DNA from: Synechococcus sp. PCC 7502
Lineage (GTDB): Bacteria; Cyanobacteriota; Cyanobacteriia; Pseudanabaenales; Pseudanabaenaceae
Direction of reading: 5' to 3'
Assembly (NCBI RefSeq): GCF_000317085.1
Contig: NC_019702.1
Coordinates: forward strand, 2,138,394-2,202,393
Length of the DNA stretch: 64,000 nt
The notes under the pieces were generated by a model. That model had not been told where the DNA came from, searched no databases, and saw only the letters and a program-made list of their open reading frames with translations. Numbering within the stretch: position 1 is the stretch's first letter; the number at the start of each line of letters is the position of its first letter. The position numbers and the translations under genes are program-made. This document shows, one piece after another, positions 19,275 through 28,653 of this stretch.

Positions 19275-20840
19275 ATGCCTAGCCTTCCCGAACTTGATGC
19301 TTTATTGTCTCTACCGTTGCGATCGCAAATTGCCCAAATGATCGTAGTCCGAGCCTCTGGGTATCTTTATGATCATCAAATTCAATATCCCCAATGGGAA
19401 ATTCCAGCGCAGGCATTACATAAATTAATTAGTGATGGAGTGGGGGGGGTAATTTTAGTTGGCGGTAGCGCGCCTGAAATTTATCTGAGAACCCAAGCTC
19501 TGCAAGCTCAAGCATCTATTCCCTTACTCATTGCCGCCGATGTGGAAGAAGGCGTGGGACAAAGATTTAACGGAGCAACATATTTCCCGCCCCCCATGTC
19601 ATTGGGAGCAATTGCTCAGGAATTTGGTAAAGAAATTGGTAATAAATATGCTGAAGCGATGGGGGCAATTACAGCCCAGGAATCACTGGCGATCGGCTTA
19701 AATTGGGTTTTAGCTCCCATTGTCGATATTAATAATAACCCTGCTAATCCTGTCATTAATGTACGAGCCTTTGGGCAGGAACCAGAACAGGTCATAAATT
19801 TAACCACAGCATTTATCAACGGTGTCAGTCACTATCCCGTTTTAACCACTGCTAAGCATTTTCCCGGACATGGTGATACAGCAGTGGATTCCCATTTGCA
19901 AACCCCGGTTTTGGCACATAGCCGCGATCGCTTTGATCAGATCGAACTTCAACCATTTCAGGCTGCGATTAAAGCAGGAGTGGATACGGTCATGTCAGCC
20001 CATGTATTTGCGCCTAGCCTAGATGCCAATACCATTAGTACCCTTTCCCATCCCACCCTAACGGGATTACTCAGGCAGGAGTTGGGATTTACAGGTTTAA
20101 TTGTCACCGATGCTTTAATTATGGCAGGAGTCAGCGATCGCCACAGTCCCGAAGAAGTAGCAGTGCAGGCAATCTTGGCAGGTGCGGATATTTTATTAAT
20201 GCCTGTTGATGCGGAGCGAACTATTAATGCCATCATGCAAGCGGTAGAGTCGGGAAAAATTACGAGAGCACGAATTAAGGAATCCTTAGGCAGAGTCTGG
20301 AAAGCTAAAGCCAAAATCTTTAACTCTGATTTTCGTCCTAGTCTTGAAGATATTGGCAGTGCCGCCAGCTTGAAAATTGCCGCAGAAATCACTACTAAAT
20401 CTATTAAAGTACATCTTCCTAACTCTCGTCCCCTCCAAATTAGGACTAATTTAATTCTGGTTGATGATGTTTTGTCCTGCGGAGAGTTTTTAGATAGCCA
20501 AACTATTAAGAAAATTCCTGATCATATTATTGCTGACGCTCACTCCATTGCTACTATTTGCCAAGGTCTAGATCAGACTACGCCCACCCTAGTCCAAATT
20601 TTTAGTCGAGGCAATCCATTTCGAGGTAATGCAGGTATATATGCGCAAATTGAAAGTTTAATTAAGCAATTAATCAGCCACAATCAATTAAAAGCGATAG
20701 CCCTCTATGGCAGTCCTTATAATCTTGATCGCCTAATTCCCTTGCTTACTCCCAATATTGCTTGGGCATTTTCCTATAGCCAACAAGCGATCGCCCAACA
20801 GGAAATAATGCAAAGACTCGGTATCAATTCTCTAAATTAA
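19275..20840 (+). CDS. nagZ: Glycoside hydrolase family 3, beta-N-acetylhexosaminidase
   Basis: A 521-residue GH3 enzyme. NagZ signature KHFPGHGDTAVDSH near residues 197-210 carries the His-Asp dyad used as general acid/base. The nucleophile aspartate is in IVTDALIM near 277. It removes N-acetylglucosamine from muropeptides in peptidoglycan recycling. The C-terminal 130 residues form an extra domain beyond the compact proteobacterial NagZ, as in many Gram-positive and cyanobacterial forms. No signal peptide is evident. Co-transcribed with the GerMN gene. Confidence 0.9.
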   Translation: MPSLPELDALLSLPLRSQIAQMIVVRASGYLYDHQIQYPQWEIPAQALHKLISDGVGGVILVGGSAPEIYLRTQALQAQASIPLLIAADVEEGVGQRFNGATYFPPPMSLGAIAQEFGKEIGNKYAEAMGAITAQESLAIGLNWVLAPIVDINNNPANPVINVRAFGQEPEQVINLTTAFINGVSHYPVLTTAKHFPGHGDTAVDSHLQTPVLAHSRDRFDQIELQPFQAAIKAGVDTVMSAHVFAPSLDANTISTLSHPTLTGLLRQELGFTGLIVTDALIMAGVSDRHSPEEVAVQAILAGADILLMPVDAERTINAIMQAVESGKITRARIKESLGRVWKAKAKIFNSDFRPSLEDIGSAASLKIAAEITTKSIKVHLPNSRPLQIRTNLILVDDVLSCGEFLDSQTIKKIPDHIIADAHSIATICQGLDQTTPTLVQIFSRGNPFRGNAGIYAQIESLIKQLISHNQLKAIALYGSPYNLDRLIPLLTPNIAWAFSYSQQAIAQQEIMQRLGINSLN

Positions 20841-20869
20841 TCCTTAATTAGCACAATGGGGTTATAGCT

Positions 20870-21103
20870 ATGAAAAAACATACTGGGAACCCTTTAATCA
20901 TCATAGGAGTTGGGGGGATTTGTATTTGTTTAACATTAATTGGGATTTGGATATTTTTAGCACTTTTTCTATCTCTGTGGTTACCAACTACTCCACCGTG
21001 GTGGACGCAGGTGAGGTGGGAGCGACTAAATCCAGTTTTTCTAGTCCTTTTTATTTCAACACTTTTCGTAATGTTAGGGGCTAAATTAAATACTTTAAAG
21101 TAG
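20870..21103 (+). CDS. Small two-helix membrane protein, unknown
   Basis: A 77-residue protein with two predicted membrane helices (about residues 9-38 and 53-71) joined by a tryptophan- and proline-rich loop (PTTPPWWTQVRWERLNP). Basic N-terminus. No family recognised. It lies 29 bases after nagZ on the same strand and may be the last gene of that operon. Confidence 0.6.
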   Translation: MKKHTGNPLIIIGVGGICICLTLIGIWIFLALFLSLWLPTTPPWWTQVRWERLNPVFLVLFISTLFVMLGAKLNTLK

Positions 21104-21436
21104 TCGTTTCTAATCAGAGATAAATTCAGAGATAAATCACTATGATCTCAATGATTTACACATAGATTTTTATACATAGAATGGACTAAAAACAGCTATG
21201 ATTAACCTAAGTTCAATAGTTTCCTAGGCTTCCCCTAAACTTACCTATACTTAGTGTACTTAGGATTAGTATTATTGGGTAGAAAACCAAAACCTTACTA
21301 ACATGAGTAACAGTATTTGTGTAAAGGCATTCAAAGTTTCTACTTGTATAAGCTTGATTTAAAACTAATTACTAATGAGCTTAATTTAATACTTCAAATT
21401 TTTGCTATGAGACCTTCTCGATTGAGTTGAACTATT
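21104..21436. other. Intergenic region before phytochrome gene
   Basis: 333 AT-rich bases between the small membrane protein and the phytochrome kinase. Presumably holds the phytochrome promoter. I see no hairpin with a U-run, RNA gene or repeat. Confidence 0.4.
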
Positions 21437-24208
21437 ATGAAGTCGGCACAACAAATAACCTCTGAATTAACTAACTTAGCCAATGATGAATGTAGTAATA
21501 TTCACCTTATAGGGCAGATTCAACCCCATAGCTTACTTTTAGCTCTGCAAGTTCCAGACTTCACGATCGCTCATCTCAGTGAAAATACGCAAACGCAATT
21601 AGGTATTGAACCACAACTACTACTAGGTCAAAAACTAGCTCAAATATTTACATTAGAATCCATCGAAGCGATCGCTAGTGCCATATCCGAAAGCCTAGTA
21701 ATTGCCAATCCACTTTCTGTAAACCTCATAGCCCACGAATCCTGCAACCTTATAAGTTCTGAGCCAAATTCGAGACCCACAAAGTTTCTTGCCACCATCC
21801 ATCGCTCCAACCAAGAACTAATTATTTTAGAACTAGAGCCAATTCCTCATCGGCAAGATTTTAGTTTAAATAGTTTCTGTGATCAGTTAAAAAATAACGT
21901 ACTCAGCATCAAACAGGGTTCAACCTTAGCGGAACTATATACAAATATTGTCCAAGAAGTGCGTAACGTAACTGGATTTGATCGCGTAATGTTGTACAAA
22001 TTTCAGCATGATTTTAGTGGGGTTGTAGTAGCTGAAGAGGCACCTGATCAACTCGAAAGTTACCTAGGGTTGCATTATCCTGCGGCGGATATTCCCCCCA
22101 TGGCAAGAAATTTATTTACAGTTAACTGGCTTAGGGTAATTCCCGATATTAACTATGAGCCCAGTCCAATTTTAGCGATCGCTCCCAATGCTGTCCCCCT
22201 AGATTTAAGCAAAGTCCTCTGCCGTGGTGTTCATCCTTACCATATAGAATACCTAAGGAACATGGGAGTTACAGCCAGCATGACTATTTCCTTAGTTAGT
22301 GAAAATAGACTATGGGGATTAATCGCTTGTCATCACTACAGCCCCAAGTTAGTTGAGTATGAAGTTCGCAAAACCTGTGAATTTTTGGGACAACTAATCT
22401 CCGTAGAATTGATTTTAAAACAGGAACGGGAATTACAAGAACATTGCCGTCGAGTTCGCTTCATTGAGGAGGAAATCAGGCAAGACTTATCTAAACATCC
22501 CCACAGAATCAATCAAATTTTTCGGCAAAATCAAGATAATCTCCTTGACTTGGTAAAAGCAGATGGCGTAGCGGTCTCCTTAGGCAAACAAATTATTTTA
22601 TTTGGTAAAACTCCCACAGAAACTCAAGTTAAAACCCTGATTGGGTGGTTATTACAGCAGCCAGATCGAGATGTTTTTTATACAGATAGTCTCCCCGAAA
22701 TCTACCCCGAAGCTGATGATTTCCCCGCCCACATTAGCGGTATCCTTGCCACATCAATTGTACTTAAGCTCAGTACCTATCACATCATTTGGTTTCGAGA
22801 GGCACAAAACTACACCATAAATTGGGGCGGTAATCCCCATGAAACAGTCTCAGTTAACGCCGCAGGAATTGTCCGTCTATCGCCCAGAGGTTCTTTTGCG
22901 CTGTGGCAAGAACTAGTCCAAAATCGATCGCTACCATGGGAAGACCTAGATATTGATGCAGGACAAGAGTTAAGACATAGTTTATTAATTACTGCCCTAG
23001 AGTCATCGCAACTTGCTTGGCAAGAGGCAGCGCAACAGGCACAGGAAGCAAGTAAAGCTAAATCTGAGTTTTTGGCAAATATGAGCCATGAAATTCGGAC
23101 ACCATTAAATGCGATTTTAGGATTTACGCAGCTATTAGACATAGAAGAATTAAATCCTGAGATGCATGACTATCTCAAAAGTATTAGTCAAAGTGGAGAA
23201 AGCTTACTAACAATTATTAATGACATCCTAGATTTATCAAAATTAGAAGCTGGAGAGCTAAAGTTACAATCCACGGAATTTGAAGTTCGAGAATTAATCT
23301 GGAAACTAATTAATTTATTTCAGCCCCAAGCCATAGCTAAAGGTATAGTCCTAACGGAAACCGTTGCCGAAAATGTGCCTTTATTTCTGATTGGACCAGC
23401 TACTCGCCTTCAACAGGTTCTGACTAATCTGATTGGTAATGCTGTTAAATTTACGGTATCGGGCAGTATAGCGGTCAACATTGAAGTAGTAGAAGAATTA
23501 ATCTCAGAATCTTTAATTACCCTGCGATTTGAGGTGCAAGATACGGGTATTGGGATTTCACCTGAGTTTCGCGTAAAGATTTTTGAGCCATTTTCTCAAG
23601 CAGATACATCCTCAACTCGTCAATATGAGGGAACTGGGTTAGGGCTAACAATTTGTCGTAAAATTGTGCATCTCATGGGTGGAGAAATTGGATTTGATAG
23701 TACGCTTGGGCAAGGCTCCAATTTTTGGTTTACAAGTACGTTTAGTTTTTCCCCTAATATTCAGGTTAATCAGATCAAGAAATCTAAGTCTATGAGCATA
23801 AATCCAAATCAAGCCTCTAGCAACTCTATCAAGGTTTTAGTAGTAGAGGATAATAATTTAAACCAAAAACTAATGATCAAAATGTTGCAGAATTTTGGTT
23901 ATCAAGTTGATGCGGTCACTAATGGGCAACTAGCTTTGGAACGGGTTAATCAGGAAAATTACACTGTGATCTTGATGGATTGTCAAATGCCTGTACTGGA
24001 TGGATATGAAGCTACCCGCCAGATTAGACTTTTGGAAGATGGAGAACCTCACAGAAGTATCATTATTGGTGCTACTTCCTATGCCATGGTGGGCGATCGC
24101 GAGAAGTGTTTGGAAGCGGGCATGGATGACTATATCAGTAAGCCGATTAAGATGAATGACCTGAGCAGCATTTTACAAAAATGGATCAGAAAAACCTCAG
24201 AATCATGA
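21437..24208 (+). CDS. Bacteriophytochrome-type hybrid histidine kinase (PAS-GAF-PHY-HisKA-HATPase-REC)
   Basis: A 923-residue light sensor kinase. PAS residues about 15-125 contain DECSNIHLIGQIQPHS, with Cys19 at the biliverdin-attachment position of bacteriophytochromes. GAF has the PAADIP motif and CRGVHPYHIEYLRNMG, in which the Cys used by Cph1-type phytochromes is Tyr268 and the next residue is the conserved His269; LIACHH follows. The PHY tongue PRGSF and W-E are near 475-495. HisKA MSHEIRTPLNAI is near 550, followed by ATP-binding N, G1 and G2 boxes. The REC domain (about 795-915) has LMDCQMP. It therefore probably binds biliverdin and responds to red/far-red light. It stands 600 bases before the chemotaxis operon. 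Confidence 0.92.
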   Translation: MKSAQQITSELTNLANDECSNIHLIGQIQPHSLLLALQVPDFTIAHLSENTQTQLGIEPQLLLGQKLAQIFTLESIEAIASAISESLVIANPLSVNLIAHESCNLISSEPNSRPTKFLATIHRSNQELIILELEPIPHRQDFSLNSFCDQLKNNVLSIKQGSTLAELYTNIVQEVRNVTGFDRVMLYKFQHDFSGVVVAEEAPDQLESYLGLHYPAADIPPMARNLFTVNWLRVIPDINYEPSPILAIAPNAVPLDLSKVLCRGVHPYHIEYLRNMGVTASMTISLVSENRLWGLIACHHYSPKLVEYEVRKTCEFLGQLISVELILKQERELQEHCRRVRFIEEEIRQDLSKHPHRINQIFRQNQDNLLDLVKADGVAVSLGKQIILFGKTPTETQVKTLIGWLLQQPDRDVFYTDSLPEIYPEADDFPAHISGILATSIVLKLSTYHIIWFREAQNYTINWGGNPHETVSVNAAGIVRLSPRGSFALWQELVQNRSLPWEDLDIDAGQELRHSLLITALESSQLAWQEAAQQAQEASKAKSEFLANMSHEIRTPLNAILGFTQLLDIEELNPEMHDYLKSISQSGESLLTIINDILDLSKLEAGELKLQSTEFEVRELIWKLINLFQPQAIAKGIVLTETVAENVPLFLIGPATRLQQVLTNLIGNAVKFTVSGSIAVNIEVVEELISESLITLRFEVQDTGIGISPEFRVKIFEPFSQADTSSTRQYEGTGLGLTICRKIVHLMGGEIGFDSTLGQGSNFWFTSTFSFSPNIQVNQIKKSKSMSINPNQASSNSIKVLVVEDNNLNQKLMIKMLQNFGYQVDAVTNGQLALERVNQENYTVILMDCQMPVLDGYEATRQIRLLEDGEPHRSIIIGATSYAMVGDREKCLEAGMDDYISKPIKMNDLSSILQKWIRKTSES

Positions 24209-24809
24209 ATTATCAGTCTTTAGTGATTTCTGAGTTAAGCGTTACTTTACAGAAGTTACAGAAAACTATGGTTCCCCTATCCCCAATACGGAAATCTTTT
24301 ACTGGGAAAGGAGTAATTCACAAAATCCCCTCAAGACATAAGAAGTTCAGTGTCTAAAGGTAAGCGAAGGTTAGTTTTAATCATTTATTTTTAGCATAGA
24401 TAAAAGTCAATTGTTATTTTAATAATTATTGATTTTTATCTATCTAAACTCTAATATACAATTAATTTGACAAGCATTGTTAATGCTTTCAACAGTTTCT
24501 TATTGGTGGTTACTGCTTCAAAAATTAATTTATGTTAACTAATGTACAGCATAGAAAAGCTTGTGTAATCTTTTGTATTATACAAACTTTAGCATTGATG
24601 AAGTCATGTTGTTACCATGATATTCAATAAACTTTATCGATAATAAGAAGATAAAAATGCCCTCAACACTATACACAGAGGGTATTTGAGTTTTGGTTTG
24701 GCTAATCGCTGAAAACCTTGTGTATCAACAAGTTTGCTATTTCCAATTAAGTCCAATATATCTGGTTGCAATTTGCGGGCTATCCTTCGTTGAGGTTAAT
24801 TAAAACAAC
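24209..24809. other. Long intergenic region upstream of chemotaxis operon
   Basis: About 600 AT-rich bases with no credible gene. Contains a stem-loop at 24656-24686 (listed separately) and presumably the operon promoter with a long leader. No tRNA-like fold or repeat copy is recognised. Confidence 0.5.
24656..24686 (+). other. Stem-loop in leader of chemotaxis operon
   Basis: AATGCCCTC pairs with GAGGGTATT (nine base pairs with one G-U) around a 13-base loop. It is followed by TGAGTTTTGG, not a clean U-run, so it is a weak terminator candidate or a leader-RNA structure. Confidence 0.4.
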
Positions 24810-25922
24810 ATGCAAAAGCAATATCAAGCTGGAGAACTTAATAACTTATTAAAATATCTATCTGACTCTGAATTATCAGGAATTCTTCGTATCAATGCTC
24901 AAATTAAGTCGGGAGAAAAACCTCGATCGCGGGTGTTAATTTGGCGAGATGGCAAGATCATCTATGGTGGGGCAAAGATTCCTGATGCTCAAGCTTTTGC
25001 TAAGACCTTAGTCCAAAAATATAAACCCAATTTAGCGGATACAGCACTGCGATTTGCTAGCCGAAATATTACCGATCACCATTCTGTACAGGAACTTTTA
25101 AGCCAATTAATTAAGATAAATGCATTCAAATGGCAACAGGTCAAAGACTATGCCTGTAAACGGATCATTTGGACTTTGGAGCAGGTCATTCCATATTCTG
25201 GTCAGTCAAGCTTTGAACCAGAACTTGGCAATTTCGATCTTTGTTATGAAGGAGGTTCTGATTTTGACTTGCCCCAGTTATTAGGTATGGTCGATGAGCG
25301 CATACCTCTATGGAATACTCTAATTGCTACTATTCCTTCTATGGAAATAGTACCTTTTGTTTGTTCTTCAAACTTGGAAAATATTGCTGATGTTTCTGTG
25401 AAGAAACACCTTGAAAAGTGGGTTGATGGCAAGCGCTCCCTAATTGATATTGCCACACCAATAGACCGTGATCCATTCCAGTTAGCGCAGCTCTACTGTG
25501 GTTGGTGGCAAAAAGATTGGATTACCTTTGTTGATCCTACACTAGTGGAGAATAAGCAGTTACCAGTGATTTTATCAGTCGATGATAGCCCGATTATTCA
25601 AACCATGATTAAGCGCGCATTAAGTTCAGAGTACGAGGTTTTGCTGGCAAATAACGCTGTAGATGCTTTAAACCTGCTTACAAGAGAGGGCGATCGCATT
25701 TCTGTACTAATTCTGGATTTGACCATGCCAGATATTGATGGCTTACAACTTTGCCGCACAGTTCGCAGCATTCCAAAATTTAAAAATTTACCTGTAATTA
25801 TGCTAACCGCACGGGATGGATTCATTGACAAAGTTAAAGGTCAAATGGCAGGAAGCGATCGCTATTTAACTAAACCATTTGCAGCAGAACAATTACTGAA
25901 AATTATCAAGGAGTATGTTTAA
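24810..25922 (+). CDS. PatA/PixG-type response regulator (DUF4388 + receiver)
   Basis: A 370-residue protein. The N-terminal 100 residues form a DUF4388/PATAN-type domain (LLKYLSDSELSGILRIN), followed by a helical middle region. The C-terminal receiver, about 250-370, has VDDSP, the phospho-acceptor Asp in ILDLTMPDIDG, and lysine in LTKPF. This is the layout of PixG/PilG/TaxP1-type regulators, which open cyanobacterial taxis operons and probably act on the type IV pilus motors. Six bases separate it from the CheW gene. Confidence 0.9.
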   Translation: MQKQYQAGELNNLLKYLSDSELSGILRINAQIKSGEKPRSRVLIWRDGKIIYGGAKIPDAQAFAKTLVQKYKPNLADTALRFASRNITDHHSVQELLSQLIKINAFKWQQVKDYACKRIIWTLEQVIPYSGQSSFEPELGNFDLCYEGGSDFDLPQLLGMVDERIPLWNTLIATIPSMEIVPFVCSSNLENIADVSVKKHLEKWVDGKRSLIDIATPIDRDPFQLAQLYCGWWQKDWITFVDPTLVENKQLPVILSVDDSPIIQTMIKRALSSEYEVLLANNAVDALNLLTREGDRISVLILDLTMPDIDGLQLCRTVRSIPKFKNLPVIMLTARDGFIDKVKGQMAGSDRYLTKPFAAEQLLKIIKEYV

Positions 25923-25928
25923 AGCCTC

Positions 25929-27062
25929 ATGGATTCTAAACCTTATCTGATTTTTAACTTGGATAAATTGCAGTATGGCATTGATGCCACATTGGTAAAA
26001 GAAATTTTCCTGATGCCAGAGCTTACCCCTATGCCAGAAGCACCCACGGATATTATTGGTATGCTCAACCTGAGAGGAGAGATTTTGCCTGTAATGCATT
26101 TAGGGCTGCGCTTGGGGCGATCGCAGGTCTGTTGTCAACTAAGCGATCAGATTATCGTTTTAGATTGGCAAGGCTTGTCGATTGGGATGGTGGTAGATTG
26201 CGTGCAGGATTTGCAAACAATTGAGGATGGGGATATTCAAATTCAGTCAGACTACGGGCGCAATATCAACTCAGCTTTTATTGCTGGCATTGCCAAGCAG
26301 GAATCGGAACTTTTGGTATTACTTAATCTAGAAACTTTGATTCGTCAACCCGATCAAGTTGCAGCAATGATCTGGGAGGCTGAGGGTTTAGATCAGTCAG
26401 GGCAGAGTGATGATGACCTCTTATTTTTGGAAGAGATTATAGATCAAGCAGCACCTGATGAACTATTCTTAGCATCTGCTACACCCAATCTAGAAATTAC
26501 CAGAGAAAATATTTCCATTAGATTTGGGAGTTTCTTCGATCGCTATTGTCCTGAAATGTCATTGGCAGATCAGAAAATTTTGCGACAACGGGCTGAAAAC
26601 TTACAGGTGCCGTTGGTCAATACAATGGATTCCACAGGGCTATATCCTCTGGCAATTATCGATCTGGGGGGAGAAGCCTTTGCGATCGATTTAAAATTGG
26701 TTCAAGAATTTACCAGTATCCGCAACCTTACCCATATTCCCTGCTGTCCCCAGCATATTGTGGGCAATATGAACCTGCGAGGAGAAATTATCACCCTAGT
26801 GGACATTTGCAGTGTCTTGAATCTGCCTAGCACTCCCGTCAAGATCGGCACTAAAACGGTGGTAGTGAAGGTAGAGGATATTGTAGCTGGGTTACCAGTT
26901 AATGAGGTTTCTGATGTCTTTTATACCCCACCTTCCGAAATTAAGCCTGTACCCATTGCCAGTATGGGCTATTTGCAAGGAACGATCGCATTATTCGATC
27001 AAACTCTAGGTATTTTAGATTTGCCCAAAATGATGGGAGGGCTGGTTGTGAACGACGAATAA
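25929..27062 (+). CDS. Double CheW-domain adaptor protein
   Basis: A 377-residue protein with two CheW folds: residues about 3-140 (GMLNLRGEILPVMHLGLRLG) and about 235-375 (GNMNLRGEIITLVDICSVL), linked by an acidic stretch. CheW couples receptors to CheA. The NLRGE motif appears in both halves. Cyanobacterial taxis operons usually encode one CheW domain at this position (PixI/PilI), so two in tandem are a modest oddity; both could bridge receptor and CheA arrays. Confidence 0.9.
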   Translation: MDSKPYLIFNLDKLQYGIDATLVKEIFLMPELTPMPEAPTDIIGMLNLRGEILPVMHLGLRLGRSQVCCQLSDQIIVLDWQGLSIGMVVDCVQDLQTIEDGDIQIQSDYGRNINSAFIAGIAKQESELLVLLNLETLIRQPDQVAAMIWEAEGLDQSGQSDDDLLFLEEIIDQAAPDELFLASATPNLEITRENISIRFGSFFDRYCPEMSLADQKILRQRAENLQVPLVNTMDSTGLYPLAIIDLGGEAFAIDLKLVQEFTSIRNLTHIPCCPQHIVGNMNLRGEIITLVDICSVLNLPSTPVKIGTKTVVVKVEDIVAGLPVNEVSDVFYTPPSEIKPVPIASMGYLQGTIALFDQTLGILDLPKMMGGLVVNDE

Positions 27063-27176
27063 TCTTGGTTCAGATCGAATTGCGTTTCTAAATAATAAGA
27101 GGGTTAAATCTTCATCTGATTTTCCCAATGCCATCAAGTCAAAACCCAAAAATTTGTATTAATCAAGGAGAAACTC

Positions 27177-28622
27177 ATGTTAAATAATCTAAATCTGAAG
27201 CAACGTCTATTATTCGGATACTCAGTGCCGATTGTGCTATTCGTGATTTTGGGTGTTACCTACTTTATTAGTGTTAGCAAACGCCAAGCTTTGGAGGTTG
27301 AGAGTACAAAAAGTCTGGATATAGAACGAAGTGTTAATCAATTCACAATTGGAGCTTCTGGCATGATCCGCACTGTTCGAGGTCAGCTTCTTTATCCAGA
27401 AGACGATTTTCAGCCGCCTTTTCAATATGCTTACGGATTACTTAAGCAGGAACGTACTAAGTTAAAGGAGAACCTCAAAGATCCACAATTTCTTGTTTCT
27501 GAACAAGTAAGTTTTATGATTTCTGAGGCTGATAGGCTAGAAAAAATTGCCATTGAGGCGTTTCAGTTAATAAAAGACAGAAAACTAGTTGAGGCAAAGT
27601 CTTTAGTCAGAACATTTCGTATAGATAACTTCATCAAAGCACGAGAAGCGATTATTGCTAAGGATGATGAAGTTTTGAAGAAGTTAAAAGACGAGCAGGA
27701 AGCTGTAGATCGATTCATTCTCATTCTTAGTCTCCTTGGAACTTTGCTTGCCACCATTTTTGCTATGGCGATCGCTCTATTATTTATTGGTAAATCTGTC
27801 GAAGGAGTAAGCCAAGCTGCTAGAACCGTGGCGGCTTCGGCTGCAGAAATTGCGGCGACGGTAGAACAGCAAGAGCGGTCTATTGCTCAACAGGCGGCTT
27901 CAGTTAACCAAACTACAACTACGGTTGAAGAGCTAGGAGTTTCGTCTCGACAATCTGCCCAACAAGCTGATGCCTCAGCCGCAGGAGCCAAGGCAGCTTT
28001 AGCCATAACCGAAGATGGACTCAGAGCCGTGGAAAAAACCACCGAAGGCTTGAATAATTTAAAAGAAAAAGTGCGGGCGATCGCTGAACAAATCATGCGG
28101 TTAAGTGAGCAAACTGGTCAAATTTCGGGGGTGACGGCTGTGGTGGCAGATATTGCTAACCAGACTAATATGTTGGCACTAAATGCGGCGGTAGAAGCAG
28201 CTAGAGCGGGAGAACAGGGTAAAGGCTTTGCCGTAGTTGCTAGTGAAATTCGTAAACTTGCTGATGAAAGCAAAAAATCTGCGGAACGCATCTATCAATT
28301 GGTATCCGATGTCCAAGCAGCTATGAATAGTACAGTGATGGTGACAGATGAAGGTACTAAAACTGCGGATGCTAGTATTCTTCTCGCCCAAGGTACCACC
28401 GATGCCTTTAATTCAGTTACAGAAGCAATTAACAGTGTTTTTCTGAATAACCAGCAAATTGCCCTTGGTTCTAAACAACAGGCTGTGGGAGTACAACAAG
28501 TAATTTCCGCCATGAATGCCATTAACTTGGGATCTAAAGAAGCTGCATCAGGGATGTCGCAAGTCAAAGTCAGTGCCAGTAGTCTAAATACTGTTGCCAA
28601 AGAACTACAAGCATTAACTTAA
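27177..28622 (+). CDS. Methyl-accepting chemotaxis protein
   Basis: A 481-residue receptor. TM1 lies near residues 12-32 and TM2 near 178-205, enclosing a periplasmic helical sensor of about 145 residues. The cytoplasmic coiled coil ends in the hairpin tip [41 protein letters not shown], the CheA/CheW-binding signature. A recognisable HAMP domain is absent between TM2 and the coiled coil. Good ribosome site AAGGAG before ATG at 27177. No GAF/phytochrome-like domain is present, unlike PixJ/TaxD1, so it is not itself a photoreceptor. Confidence 0.92.
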   Translation: MLNNLNLKQRLLFGYSVPIVLFVILGVTYFISVSKRQALEVESTKSLDIERSVNQFTIGASGMIRTVRGQLLYPEDDFQPPFQYAYGLLKQERTKLKENLKDPQFLVSEQVSFMISEADRLEKIAIEAFQLIKDRKLVEAKSLVRTFRIDNFIKAREAIIAKDDEVLKKLKDEQEAVDRFILILSLLGTLLATIFAMAIALLFIGKSVEGVSQAARTVAASAAEIAATVEQQERSIAQQAASVNQTTTTVEELGVSSRQSAQQADASAAGAKAALAITEDGLRAVEKTTEGLNNLKEKVRAIAEQIMRLSEQTGQISGVTAVVADIANQTNMLALNAAVEAARAGEQGKGFAVVASEIRKLADESKKSAERIYQLVSDVQAAMNSTVMVTDEGTKTADASILLAQGTTDAFNSVTEAINSVFLNNQQIALGSKQQAVGVQQVISAMNAINLGSKEAASGMSQVKVSASSLNTVAKELQALT

Positions 28623-28653
28623 TCTTGCCAGCCTTACTAAAGGTCTAACCACC

